Shown piece by piece: positions 44,540 through 57,100 of a DNA stretch of 64,000 bases (the stretch's first letter is position 1; every line of letters begins with the position of its first letter). The position numbers and the translations under genes were made by a program. Source of the stretch: Penicillus capitatus. Its lineage: Eukaryota; Chlorophyta. The notes below the pieces were generated by a model. It was not told where the DNA came from, searched no databases, and worked only from the letters and a program-made list of their open reading frames with translations. The stretch lies in contig OZ287701.1 in the NCBI GenBank assembly GCA_965649825.1, forward strand, positions 496,001-560,000. Reading direction: 5' to 3'.

Positions 44540-47500
44540 CTTCGATAGGACAGCGACGAGAGAAAGGCAGGTAAGTCTTCAAGGACTGGAACAAACGATG
44601 TGGATAGAGGAGCGAAGGCCAAAAGCGACTGATGGTGAAAAGTCGCAGAAGAACGGCCTTTTATAGAATCGAGCGCTTCGACTCTGCGTCAGCAATATCC
44701 GACCAGGTCGTCCTGTGCTGGCTGCGACGCATTTGCGTTTGATTGGACTTCGAGGCTGACGCCTGAGTCGGATACGCGCAGCAAGTTCGTTCGGCTCCTT
44801 TCTCCGGCACGGAGAGAAGTTGTCCAGAAAGAACACGCGTCAGTGCCACGCGGCTTGGATTGTAGAAGCGCGCCGTGCAGAAGACAGCTGTCCGTCTCAG
44901 AACAAGCGTCGACACGGTGGTTCTTGGCTTCGCTTTTCTTCAGAAAGGACAGACGGGAGTCATAAACAAAGAAGCACGTGCAAAGTCGGCAGGACAGAAA
45001 ATCGGCAGGACAGAGGAACGACGACGAGAACGCGACATCAGTAAACGCGCGGACGACGCGAATCGAAAGCGCCGCGCTCGCGGTAAGCTAAGGTATGCGA
45101 TAGAAGAGCTTATTGACGTCGGTTCCGCGACGGAGTTCCAGAGCGCGTCAACGCGGTGCTTGTTTGGCGGCGTCTCACAGATGAACATCTTTTTCTCCGC
45201 CACAGTTACCATGGATGTTTGTATCCGTATCGTCAAATAACGAAAAGACGATGTCTTCGGCGTCTGTCCGAGACGGCGATGAATATCCGATGCGCGCGGG
45301 AAATGCATGAAACACCTTACCTTTGATAAGATGACAAACGCCAGCGAAGGTGACCTCTTAGCAACGGAGCAAGAAAATAAAAGTAGTAGTTATTTAAAAC
45401 CATGGCTGCAGTGTCACAGCTTCACGTCTGTTAACGTACGTCTGAGCACAGCAGTCTGGATAAGATTCAGGTGAGTCCTTAGAGTCAGTCATTCATTCAC
45501 ACAGTTACATTCACTCGTCTCCAGTACGCGTCTTCCACATGGCAAGAGGAAAAAGACTCCTTCGCAATACATCTTCAAGGACCCAATTCACGCAACAAAC
45601 AACAAAAATCTGAAAAGCTAACAGACAGCAATAGATGCGAAGAATGGATTCCGGCTCAGATATCTCATGCACAGGAGGACTGTGCTTCATCGAGAGAATG
45701 CGAAAGGGACTGTGTCCCGTCACACTCCGTGAAGGATCTTCTTAGTGATGTGCTCTGTGTCTGCGAGAGAGGCGATCGAACACATCGGACTTGAAAGACC
45801 TACACGGCACACTCTTTAAGATCTGACAGTAAGTACATGAATGCGTGCATACCGCATCGAAAGAGTGATCCGGAATGCATCGGAATTCAGCGCAGGACGT
45901 AGACAGCGCTCGAAGTCGTCTGAGTCTCCCGATCTCTATGTCATTTTTTTGCGTCAGAGAACAAGCCCTCGATCAGAGATCCGACAGAAGTATTCACAGC
46001 TGGGTCAATCAGCGTCAAGGTAAGCAAGCACACGACAATCGGTAAAGGCACCAGACGACTGCTGTTATTAAAGAAACTTAGAGCCTGCTATGTTCAGACC
46101 TCGTGTGCGTCTGAAGTAGCTGACTGCTGTCAGAATCTAGATGCATTTCCAGAAGCGTGCGACATATACTCGCCGGAATCCATCTCCTGTTTTCTGCGAG
46201 CCGCTGAGGGCAGTCCGGGTTACGGAGCGTCAGAAATACTCTTGGACGTCTGACAACGATCTGCGTATCGAACGACGGACAGAGAGAGACGACAATGCAC
46301 CAGTTGCGATGTCCAAGGCTGACGAAGGCGTTGTCACGTCAATCACTTCTTCTTCCAACTCATGTGTCTGTCCTTTCCCCTCCTCCTGCAAGAAGATATC
46401 ACACTTTTCGGCACGAGAGACAAGAACATACGAGACTCGTGCAGTTAAAATGCCAACCGTCCTCTTTTTCGATGTTGGTCAGCATGAACAAATGCAGTCT
46501 GTCGTGCATGGAATCTTCGACTCGTCCAAGCTTCGGCCTCTCCCGGCAACACGATCCCGTTCTCGCCTCGTCTCTACCGGCGGCTGCGATGGAAGAAGAG
46601 CGCTGCTTGCCACCGCTCGACTGTGCATTTCCGAGTTCCACCGACAGATGTCTGCAGTCTGAACTGCGAACAAACGAACATGCATTCAGCTTCGTCCAAG
46701 AGGTAAGAACGTCACGTTCTTGAATCACTAGTCGACAACAGCCTGGACAGAATCCTGCTTCATGGACCCATGCGTCCTCACGCTCTGATCGTACCGCCAC
46801 TAGGAGTACGAACGAATCTTTGAAGCGATGTGACGTTTGTTGCCCTTCGCTCTCATAGAATCGTTTCTCGAACACTCCCGGAACCGCCTGCAGTCTCGAA
46901 AGAGATGCATAGGTGTGTCTCGAGTACAGTCGAGAAACCACTCACGTGCTTCTCCCATGTCCGTATCTCGAATCGCATTCTCTCGTCTGCCTTGCTGATC
47001 AGAACCTCTGATGTCAAGCCGGCGTCGATGCAGCCAGACGGATATCGTATAATCGAGACGGATCACGTCTAGATCGGTTTAACGACAGCGGAGGCTTTCC
47101 GGACGCGGTCCAGGCGAATCGTGCGACGCTCGTGAGTTGGAACGTGTCGTCTATGCAACGCGTAACGTAACAGAACCTCCTGTTATCGCGATCAGGTATT
47201 TCGTGCATGTCCCATTGGATTTTTGTCGTTATAGGATGGCAGACTGCCTTTTGGCCTCTGTTCGTAAAATCTGTCTTACTGTAAACGCAGAATGTCTTCA
47301 ATGAGAGAGTGACGTCACAGTCGATTTGGCCGACAGGCCGCTCACGGATCGTGTCCCGAAGACCTCACTTCGAAATCAAGAACCTCAATGTGCAATGACC
47401 GTACAATTACTGTGCTCTTCGGCAGGAAAGACAGATGCCAGCGATAAGCGTGATGTCGGTTTGACTGCAGCTTAAAGAAGCGCAGGCGCCGGGAAAGCGA

Positions 47501-48235
47501 CACGACAAGACGATCGGGAAGGAGGCGAGATCATACGCGCGGTTGCATTGACGATTTCGCAGTTTCAGCGTGGCATGTATGTCTCTGCCAACATGCATAC
47601 AGCTAACGGAAAGGTCTTCCTTTCAACGGATGATATACCATCCAGCATGAGACGCGGCGTTATTCTCTGGATCCGAGCAAAGTCCGAACTTCGATGGACA
47701 TTTTATCATTATCGAAATAGAACGATCTCTCTGCAGAAGTATAAACGGACTAGTGCTGGATGAACGCTTATTGCGCGTCGATTACGATGGCGTTCCGAGG
47801 CAGACAACTGCGACGGTCTAGAAAGGTCTCGTTTGTTTTCACATCTGTTCGGATGTAAACAACCCGAGAAGCAATACTCCTTTTACGAATCCGATCCTTT
47901 CGGACTAAACTGCGGAGAAAGAGATTTGCAAATCGAGAGCTACTGTATGTTTGTATTGGTGCGGATGCACCGAAAACTCCTCATTTGATGAGGATCTGTA
48001 GAAGAATGTTTAGAGAGTTAAGGAGTTCGTCTGGAGTTGTAAGTAAGAAAAGAAGCAGACCATGGATGTCTCAAAAACCCTCTACCAAGAATGGCAGATG
48101 CGGCGCATCCACAGTCACACAACCTGCCCGAACAGATCACAGACATCGAGTCCCCTCTCCGCGACGGGCATCGTGAAGAAGAAAAAGAGAATGAAACTGT
48201 AGGGATGAAAAACTGCTAGAACTAGAGCAGAAGAT
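44540..48235. other. 3.7 kb with unresolved small exons, no confident gene
   Basis: Plus-strand material at about 46141-47072 has intron-like junctions, for example an intron from about 46805 to 46858 containing GATGTGACGTTTG and ending CTCATAG, so a plus-strand gene may lie here. The frames (for example 46295-46712 and 46859-47070) show no domain. Another plus frame (47548-47763: GMYVSANMHTANGKVFLSTD) is isolated. A minus frame at 45308-44940 ends basic and is unconvincing. This may be a fast-evolving gene or decayed paralogues. Confidence 0.35.
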
Positions 48236-51200
48236 TCAAGGGGCCAACAAGTCTTCCAGCTTGGAACGGACGTCCTCGGGACATGAGGTGCTAGCTTTTG
48301 TGCCAATGAGATCCAAAGGTATTTTACCCTTTGCGGTGATTAACTTGGATGCCCCGGCGTCCAGAAGAACCTGAAGCAAGACCGGTCGAGCGAAATGAGA
48401 AATAACGTATCTGGTGTTTACCATGACGATCTCTATCTCGCCATCTTCTGCGGCGATATGAAGCGATGTGCGTCCTTTTTCATTCGCGGCGTTTACGTTA
48501 GCTGCGCCGCCCAGGAGAACCTAAGTGTAGACTGGTTGAGCGAAATGAAAGAAACGTATTCGGTGTGCTCACCTCGGCGATCTCTGTATTGCCATTACTA
48601 ACAGCGAGGTGAAGCGGTGTCGATCCGAAAGAGCCGACAGCGTCGACATTGGCACCGGCATCGAGAAGAACCTGAGAGAACAACTGGTCAAGCACCGTGC
48701 ATAGCAACGTGTTTGGTGCTCACCTTGACCATCTCCACGGTAACATTTCCAGCAGCTGAGTGAAGCGGTTTGTTTCCTTCTTCGTCACTAGCGTCGACAT
48801 TGGCACCGGCATCGAGAAGAGCCTGAGGAAACTTGTGATTGGTCAAGAAGTTGTGAGATGCTTCTCAAGCTCACCTTCGCGACATCCGTAAGACCTTTCT
48901 CTGCTGCGTAAAACACTGGAGACCAGCCGTAGTCATTGCCGACGTTTGGATCTGCGCCTCTTTTTAAGAGTTCCTGTTGATCTCATTAGAGTATTGCACA
49001 AGCTTCAGTGAGATGCACCTTTACGAGGTCATGGTATCCCCTTGTAACAGCTATGTACAATGGCGTCATTCCGTTGCGTGGCCGTATGAATGCACAGAAA
49101 GACGAGGAGATCCATAGCTGCAAAACACTTTCAGAAGAGGAGAATCGACATACCATTCACCTCCGAGAATAAACGATCTCGCTCTTTATGATACTCCAGA
49201 AGATTGCCATCATCAACGACGACGTTTACACTGTCCTCAGTTGCAAGCGCCTATGATAGCTTTGCTTTGCATGACGCATCACGAGGCCAACGGGCGCACC
49301 TTGACAACCTCTAGTTTGCCGTAAAAACATGCACAATGCAGCGCTGTTTCTCTTTCTTCGTCGGCAGCCAAACCGTTTGCCCCTCTGCTGATAAGCATCT
49401 TGTCAGACAGCCCGATTATATTTGTTAACTGTCGGCGGAAAAAGCACCTCCACTGCTTCTACACTTCCGAACTGTGCCGCCTTGTGCAAAGCCGTCACTC
49501 CGTTTTCGTCGACGGCATTTATCTTTACTCCGTGATCTAGCAGCCACTGACGGCGACACATCAGAGCAGATACAGGATGCAACTCCACTCACATCGACGG
49601 CCTCTGCATCGCCGTTTTGCGACGAAACAAATAGAAGTGTTGTCGCCTCGTTCATGCTGACGTTCACATCGATGAGCAACTGATCGACGATGGACGTCCA
49701 ACAGATCTCTGGGCACGAGGAACTCACTTTCATAATCTCGAACTGCTTTTCGTCTGCCGATACGAGCAACGGCGTCCATCCATTTGCATCGGCCATTTCC
49801 TTATCTGCTGCATTTTCGACGAGCATCTGAACACCTCTCGCGTGAAAGAGAGGAGCAGGGTGTCGACGTTTGTACTCTCGCGACATTCAGCTGTCCAGAC
49901 GCCGAGGCGATGAGCAGTGGTGTCTGTTCTTCGTTGTTCCTTGCATTCACATCCGCCCCGTTGGTAACAAGCACCTACACCGTCCATCTGTAAGTTCGTG
50001 AATCGCGAAACGGTGCTGTCGCCTGCACGATTTCTGCATGTCCGTTCTCTGCTGCGACATGCAATGCAGTCCACCCGTCCTCCCGAATGGCCTCGACATG
50101 GGCTCGTAGACCGATCAACATCTGTTCTCGATGGCATTTGATGATCAACTTGGGGGAGAAGACGGACTGACTGACCTCGACGATATCCTTTCGTCCTTGA
50201 TTCGCCGCCACGTGCAAAGGCGTTTGTCCATAGAGATCCCTCGCCTCGATACGCGCCCCAGCTTCGATGAGTGCCTACCGATGACACGATGTCCGTGATG
50301 CAGGTCACGGACAGAGCTAGGCGTTACCTTGACGACCTCGGCATGTCCAAAAACTGCGGCTTTGTGTGCAGGGGTTTCATGGTTCCTGTCCGAAGAGTCA
50401 GGGTTCGCTCCCTTCTCTAAGAGAATCTGTAGTCCACATGTGTGTGAGAAGTCGTCAGCATACTGGCATCTGGGTTACCTTAGTGACGTCTAGGTGTCCG
50501 TTTCTCGACGATAAGCTCAGTGGCGTCTCTCCTTCGATGCTAACAGCATCGATGTCAACCCCGAAATCTAACAGAGCCTAAAGCAGGCACCGTTTTCTAT
50601 CTAGGATTTCCACAGAAAGACAAAAATGGCAGATATAGGCAATGACTATGCGACGGTTCTGGTCACTTTGTTGTCTTCCGAAGCAGAAAGCAAAGAAAAC
50701 TGCTTCCGGCAATTCGCCCACAGTTGCCGTTTGTGTTAGCACAGTAAGAAACTCGGGCTGTGTGTACTGCTCACCTTGACCACCAGTTCCGAACCATATC
50801 TCGCTGCAATGTGCAACGGAGTCAGATGGTCTTTGTTCTTTCTGCCAATATCACCATTCTGCGCTTTGAGAACCTGAAGACATCCAGTGTGAGCCATGTA
50901 CAGACACCGACGAGCGAACATTCCCCCCGCTCGAGGAGCGACCAACCTCAACACTTCGGCGGGCATTGAAAGCCGCTGCCCAGTGAAGAAGTGTCGAGCC
51001 CTGTACAAGATAATCACGTTTCGCCTTGTCATCGTAGTATGTCGCATTGGTCGACAGTTCTCCGAAAAGGCCACCCCACACTGTGGATTCGGCATCATTC
51101 CTGAGAGCCTTCAACGTTTCCTGTCGACGTACTCCAACTCTTAACAGCGAAGATTTCTTGTTGTCTTCACCAGGAGCTGCAGCCGCAAGGGGGTCTCTTT

Positions 51201-51666
51201 CTTGGTGTCGAGTGAGTCGCCGAGGTCTTCCCTCGTCTCCTCGTCGAAAGCCTTCGGCATCTAGGTAACCTCTCCGTACAACAAGCGTTAAGCAGTCGGC
51301 TTCGGCGTAAGGTCCGTTTATGCTGACAGCCAAGATGGCAGGCATGTAGCGCGTTCTTGCACGGCAAGCATGACGGGACAACGAAGCATCCGAAGAGGCA
51401 GAGATGGCTGTACACGTTTACATAGGTCTTCCACAGTAGAACACAACATAGAAACGCTAGAGTCAAAGCATCCATGAGCCAAAGAAGTCGGTCTCATGCA
51501 TCGACGAGGCCTGATATGCTTCAATGCATCCAGCACGCTCATCTAGTGCAGGAACAAAGTAATCAGCATGATGCGACCTTCTCCCTGTTTTGAGCAACGT
51601 GCATATGGACTGTGGAGAAAAACGGAGATCGGAATCAAGGTCTAGTCCAGAAGTTTCGTTCGACAC
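48236..51666 (-). CDS. Long ankyrin-repeat protein, one repeat per exon
   Basis: About 16-17 ankyrin repeats on successive phase-0 exons of about 99 nt, read leftward from about 51100. Repeats include GSTLLHWAAAFNARRSVEVL (50990), NKDHLTPLHIAARYGSELVV (50830), YGQTPLHVAANQGRKDIVEV (50200), DGWTALHVAAENGHAEIVQ (50070), NGVTALHKAAQFGSVEAVEV (49480) and FGSTPLHLAVSNGNTEIAEV (48600). The last repeat ends in a degenerate one and a C-terminal helix (CPEDVRSKLEDLLAP) with the stop at 48236. Upstream, an exon at about 51666-51510 (MSNETSGLDLDSDLRFSPQS) is the likely start; another candidate N-terminus at 51475 has a hydrophobic leader (LTLAFLCCVLLWKTYV). Some introns of adjacent repeats are similar in sequence as well as position. 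The exon architecture matches the 24.7-kb gene, so both descend from one modular ancestor or share an amplification mechanism. Confidence 0.92.
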
Positions 51667-52298
51667 ATACAGGCGTTCGACTCATCTCTTGTACGAACAA
51701 CTGCATAGAATCTCGCTAATCAGAGGAAATAGAAGAAACACGTGCAGAGATCCTTGGACACTGCACATCTTTGCACGTCGTCGACGAGCGGATCGTTGAT
51801 CTACCGGCCGTGACTGTTGCGCCTAACCACGTTTGCAAACCTTAGATTGCAAGATGAGCTCGGAGAGATGAGAGTGTCCAGAGAGGCCCAAGGCCGGGGA
51901 GAGTGTGTTTTTGTTACTTCAGAGAAGATCGCATAGAACAACAGACGGATTTAAGGCATCGAGCAAAAGCAGCACTTCGTGACTCACTCTGCACGTTTGG
52001 CAACTCACAAAGACCGTTCAAGAACGCTGAAGTGACAGTCATTCTGATTCGCGCCACTGCTCTCAGCTGGGAGAGTGCAATGACAGCAGAATATGCACAG
52101 GTTACTTCCACACGAGACGGTTGAGTACAAAGAGCCACGTCAGATTCAATAAGTTCAGTTTCGTCGGACCTGACGCCGAACTGCGGTCCGCCTGCCGCAT
52201 GAAACGACGTCTAGAAAGATAAACGACTGCGACATCGCGCATGTCATCCGTCGCCCGGCAAACTGCAACCCCTTCTTCTATCGCATCTGGCATCTGGA
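51667..52298. other. Intergenic or 5' exons of the following membrane protein gene
   Basis: No confident coding. Intron-like AG ends near 52099 and 52314 suggest that unresolved 5' exons of the downstream gene lie here. Confidence 0.35.
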
Positions 52299-52901
52299 TT
52301 GCAGTCGAGGATGAGAGTTTGGCAGTGTGCGTTGCGCGGGGACGGACGGGAATCTTGTCCTGGGTCTGAAGGTGACAGAGTCGAGGCCACGCTCTTCCCA
52401 TGCCTATATGAGACCTACCCGTCGGACAACAATATCATCGGAGGAAGTCTCCAAGTAGACGAACCCGTTGGAGTCACGTTTAATAAGCTTTCCATTGCGT
52501 TTGGCGTCATAGCCCTTGTCGTCTGGGTCGTGGGAATCATTCGTTTGAGACAAGAAATCCGAAATGGAAACAGCCCCCTGATCGCCTTTCTGGTCTACGT
52601 TTTCGTTGTCGCCGTCGGAAGTGTCGTCTGTGGCGTCCTGCTGCAATTGCAACTAAACGATTCCTCGGATGTCGTCTGTCGAGGTTACACTTCTCTGTTC
52701 GGGGAGTACGTGGAGTGTGCTATCGGTTATGTGTGCAATGGCAACAAGTTGGAGAAGGAGAATGACGGTTCGGATGTTGCACTCATGCTGTTCTTTTGTG
52801 CCTCTGCTTTTCTCTCCCCTGTCTTCGGCGCAGTAGCTTTGATGGTCGTCATCGTGACAGACGTCTTGCAATGTGACTGTTTCGTGTTCTTTCCCAACTG
52901 A
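52299..52901 (+). CDS. Multi-pass membrane protein, unrecognised (3' exon)
   Basis: The convincing part starts near 52380 (EATLFPCLYETYPSDNNIIG). It then shows three hydrophobic helices: LSIAFGVIALVVWVVGIIRL, IAFLVYVFVVAVGSVVCGVL and ALMLFFCASAFLSPVFGAVA running into LMVVIVTDVL. Between helices 2 and 3 is a Cys-containing extracellular-type loop (CRGYTSLFGEYVECAIGYVC). It ends CDCFVFFPN at the stop 52899-52901. The arrangement is like a small four-helix (tetraspan-type) protein whose first part lies on unresolved upstream exons. No family is assigned. Confidence 0.58.
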   Translation: MQSRMRVWQCALRGDGRESCPGSEGDRVEATLFPCLYETYPSDNNIIGGSLQVDEPVGVTFNKLSIAFGVIALVVWVVGIIRLRQEIRNGNSPLIAFLVYVFVVAVGSVVCGVLLQLQLNDSSDVVCRGYTSLFGEYVECAIGYVCNGNKLEKENDGSDVALMLFFCASAFLSPVFGAVALMVVIVTDVLQCDCFVFFPN

Positions 52902-54122
52902 CGGATCAATTCTGAATGTCGCAGTCGACGTCTACAGATTCTGAGATGTTTGGCAATCGATACGGTTCATTCACACTGGAAAACGAGAATACGTTCAATC
53001 TAATAAAAAATACGTCCGTCGTCTGGTTGTCGTAGTCACAATTCATATCCTTCCAACCTCACCTGTTGCACATTGGTGTCTGTCTGTTAGCATCCATACG
53101 ATTCATTAAGCACGTACGTGGCAATGATGTGAGTATACACTTCAGATGTCAAGAATAGTGGATCTCTGGATTGTTTGTGTTTCCAAACGCCTGTTCTTCC
53201 CTGTAAGCCAACAAACCGTGAATGTGAGCTGTCGTTTCGGAAAAGGAAATCAATCACCAACCTGAGATCAGACAAAAGGAATCGAGACTGAACGCATAAC
53301 AGCCAGAATCGTGGTGCGCGGCATTGTCCGTCATCTGACTGTCTACCGTAAGCGACGTAGGGATCTTAAAGGCAGAGTTTCGATTGACCATAAGAACTTC
53401 ATGTGAATCGACACGACAACTCTGCAGCGCGGCACAGGACTTGAGATCTAGTAATTACGAGAACTGCGTCTGAGTGACTTCACGGCAGGATTATCGCCGG
53501 GTAACTGTCCCTGGACGCGAAGCGTCCTGCGGCTCAGATGTGCGAAGATTCCCTAGCGAAAGAGAGCAGCTTCTTCTGGAATTTTTACATCCAATACGCA
53601 CTTCCAACACGCTGTGCTACACCGACGTCGTGGGCGACATGGTCGAGCGATCAAGAATCACCATGACGACGTCGGCAGCTGCGAAGCCGATGATTCACAT
53701 GCGTAGCTCAATACATGGATGTTGGCGTTAGGTCGCCCCGCTAGACATCTGATCGTGTCGACGCACGTCGAGAGGCGTGGCACGATAGAAGCAGAACGCA
53801 AAGATTCACGGCGCCTGTCTGAGGCGTTGCGTCTGTTATCTTCTAGAGGTCTTGTCTCACCTGTCTTCTCAGTGGCAGTCAACAGTCGATGTGCCACTTA
53901 CGCGACTTCAGCGTTGTTGATTGACGCGTCCAGTCAAAGTACATTCAACTACTACAGCATGAATCCATCATCCGTGAAGCGATTTTGATTTTAGTTCGCC
54001 CCGACGCGCATGAACAGTTTGTTCGTTCGCATTGTTCTACGCAGTTCTCCATATTCTACCGCACAAGCTCTTTTCGTTCGCGCGACAGCAAAGGGAACGG
54101 CGGTGTTTGCCGAAAGGAAGAC
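52902..54122. other. 1.2 kb without a confident gene
   Basis: Short frames only (53474-53731 +, 53897-53658 -, 53275-53087 -), none with a domain. The right end must contain the promoter of the 54-kb receptor gene. Confidence 0.45.
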
Positions 54123-57100
54123 ATGTCTGAGCGAAGGTGCCGTCTGTCGTCGAAGACGCCGTTGGTGCACATTCTGGTCTTGCTGTTTCTGCTGCGCCGA
54201 GGAGAGGCGTTTTCGCTCTTCCCAGGTGAGGCGTTTCACGGCAGCTTTCTTCTACGCAGTCTGTAGTAACGCCAGCTGCCTGTGCTGTCTGGTTGCGAGG
54301 TTCAATGACTGTTTGATGCTCAGGTGGCCGCTGGAGAGTACGCGCTACGCCTACAGAGGTTCACGTCAAAACGACTAAAGAGGCAAAGACGGCAATCGCG
54401 CAGCTTCGAAGCAAACAGACGATCGTCTTCGACTTGGACACCATGCAACTGACAGAGAAGCTTGTCATCAAAGGCGTATCTGACGTCACCATCCGCGGAG
54501 TCCGCCCATCGACGACGCTCCTTTGTCCTGCCAAAGAGAGCATCTTCTTCATCAGGCACTCCATCGCAGACGCTGCCTGCCGCTATACGGAGTCGGTTTC
54601 TTTGCACGCAGAAACTGTCGAAACCTTCGAATCGAATCTCTGGTATTCAGAGGGTGCAAGAATGCTAGCGCCATCGAAGTCTTGGGATCCCGATGGCCTT
54701 TCGCCGTCGGACCAAGAGAGCGCAGATATGCGACGGCGTTTTCGAACGATTTTGACGAGGACTGGCAGTCGGCAGGTACGAATAGCGACTGAATGCATCA
54801 TCAATCCTCGTGGCGATCATGAATAGGGTGCTCGGTGACTCTGGAACGCTGCGAATTTAGAGACAACTCCAAAAAGGGATCGACTGTTCCATCTGCTAAC
54901 CTTCCACACGAGAACCCTTCACCGCAAGATCTGGGCGGGAGTGCGTTATCAGTTTATCGCTGTGCGCTGAACCTGAGCGAGACGCAGTTCACAAACAACA
55001 GTGCCGACATTGGAGGTGCTGTGGATGTGCGGAACGCTCCTGTGAGGGCCAAGCGATGCGAGTTTCGCAACAACAAGGCGATGCTGATTGCGGGGGCCAT
55101 TTTCTGTGACAAAATTGATGCAAGCTTTCAGCACTGCCGGTTTGAGGGAAACAGTGGCGAAGACGGAGGGGCAGTTCTTGTGTTTTCAGGAAATGTGACC
55201 TTTAGTCGATGCAGCATCACAAAAAACAACGCCACCAACGAAGGCGGCGGCGTTATTGCTTTCGGCGATGCTACCTTTTATGATTGCGACATCTCAAATA
55301 ACACCGCCCTCCGCCGCGGCGGACTCTTCGTGGAAGGCGTCGCCAAGTTCAGTCGCTGCAGTTTTAAGCACAACAGCGCTGGATTTCAAGGAGGTGCTCT
55401 TGACGTAAGAAAAATGGCGACATTGAATAACTGTACGTTCACAAACAACGTAGCTGGTCGCAGTGGAGGAGCCATCATGTCGGTTGCCTGCAGTTTGACG
55501 TGCAATGAGCTCATCATGCGTCACAACCGGGCAGAAGAAGGCGGTGCCATTTTGACTGTTGACGGCGTTGTCAACTTCACTGACTGCAGATTCGAAGAAA
55601 ATTTAGCCAAAATAGGCGGCGGAGCAGGAGCATTTCGACGAACGAATGTGACGGTAAAAGTCACTACTGTTTTTAAATCAAACTATGCTCGTATTGGTGG
55701 TGCATTGGAACTGCAAGAAGGAAGCTACTTTAAAATTGCAGGAGGGTCCATACACTCCCAGAGCATTACAAGGTTCATATCCAACATGGCTTACATGACA
55801 GGAGGTGCAATTGCTTGCATCCAATGCGGTACGTTGCTTTTCTACACTTACTTCGCTAGGCGTGTGTTTGTTGCATGATAGGCAGTATCGATTTTCAAAA
55901 TTACAGCCAGGCACACTTCAGTGAGAATCTGGCAACAAATGCTGGCGGTGCAATGCTCTTCGAGGGAGGGACTCTGTTTTCGGACCAGCATTCAGATCTC
56001 CTCTTTGCGAGAAACATCGCTTCGATTGGAGGAGCGATATGCCTCAGAAACGCCGGAGGGATCAAGAACGAATGCCAAGCATCGCCCTGTTTCACCTATG
56101 CGAACAACACAGCTGTGCTCGGCGGTGCTGTCTACATCAGTTCCGAGCACGAACTATCTCAATCCATTGAGGTAAATAGCACTCAGCAGTGTTCCTCCTG
56201 ACTCCTTTTTGCTTTCAGATTCGAGGGTGGCATTTGACAGATAACCGAGCACTCGGTCTGGAATGGCTGGGAGCTGATGGCGACTCTCTCGTTCGAACGT
56301 GGCTTCACGTGAGGAAGCTGACTGATCAGTACCTCTCACATATCGAGGATCGCCATCAAGGCGAAGGAGGTGGCTTCTACCTTTCTCTCAATAACACCAG
56401 GGGTGGATCGAGTGTCAATGTGGTGCTGGAAGAAATCTTGATCTTAAGGAATAAGGCCTTCACTGGAGGTGAGTTTTTCCGTGTGCGAAATACAGACTGA
56501 GAGACTGACTTCACTAGGTGGTATGTATCTCGAAGGCAGCTACGAAAACGGGGTACGCTTTTGCAAAGCTCCTTGTCCTCGTACCGTCTTCCCAAATCAG
56601 CGCTACCGTCGTGTAATGTTTAGTAATGTAAATGTAACCCAAAACACTGCCGAAAACAGTGGAAGCGGTTTGTATGTGGGTTCAATATCGAACTTCACAT
56701 ATGTTTGTCATGATAATGATACTGGGACAGATGACGTCTTAGAAGGACATGTTTTTGGAAATCGAACATGCCTTACTGTGACGGACAACCGCATGCTCGT
56801 GAGTTTGTTCCCCATCTCCATGATCACACTTTCTCTGTTATCATTTAGACTGACAGGAATAGCAGATTTAATGACATCGGGACGGATGCTGTGTCTTTGA
56901 AGATAGAAAACGTCGATGGACCTTTGTCATTATCTCCTGGAGATCTTCTGGGCATCTCTTCCAAGGTTAACGAGAACTCAGAATGTTTACCCAGAGACAT
57001 CAGGATCTCCGTGAGAGACATCTTTGGCGAAACCATCGAATGGCCAAACAAAGATAGCGGTGAGATCATGCTGCAGCTTCTTCGAGGTTCATGCGTGACC

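Noticed and set aside
46399-46941. 180-aa minus-strand frame
   Set aside because: No domain, and intron signals in the same stretch point to the plus strand.
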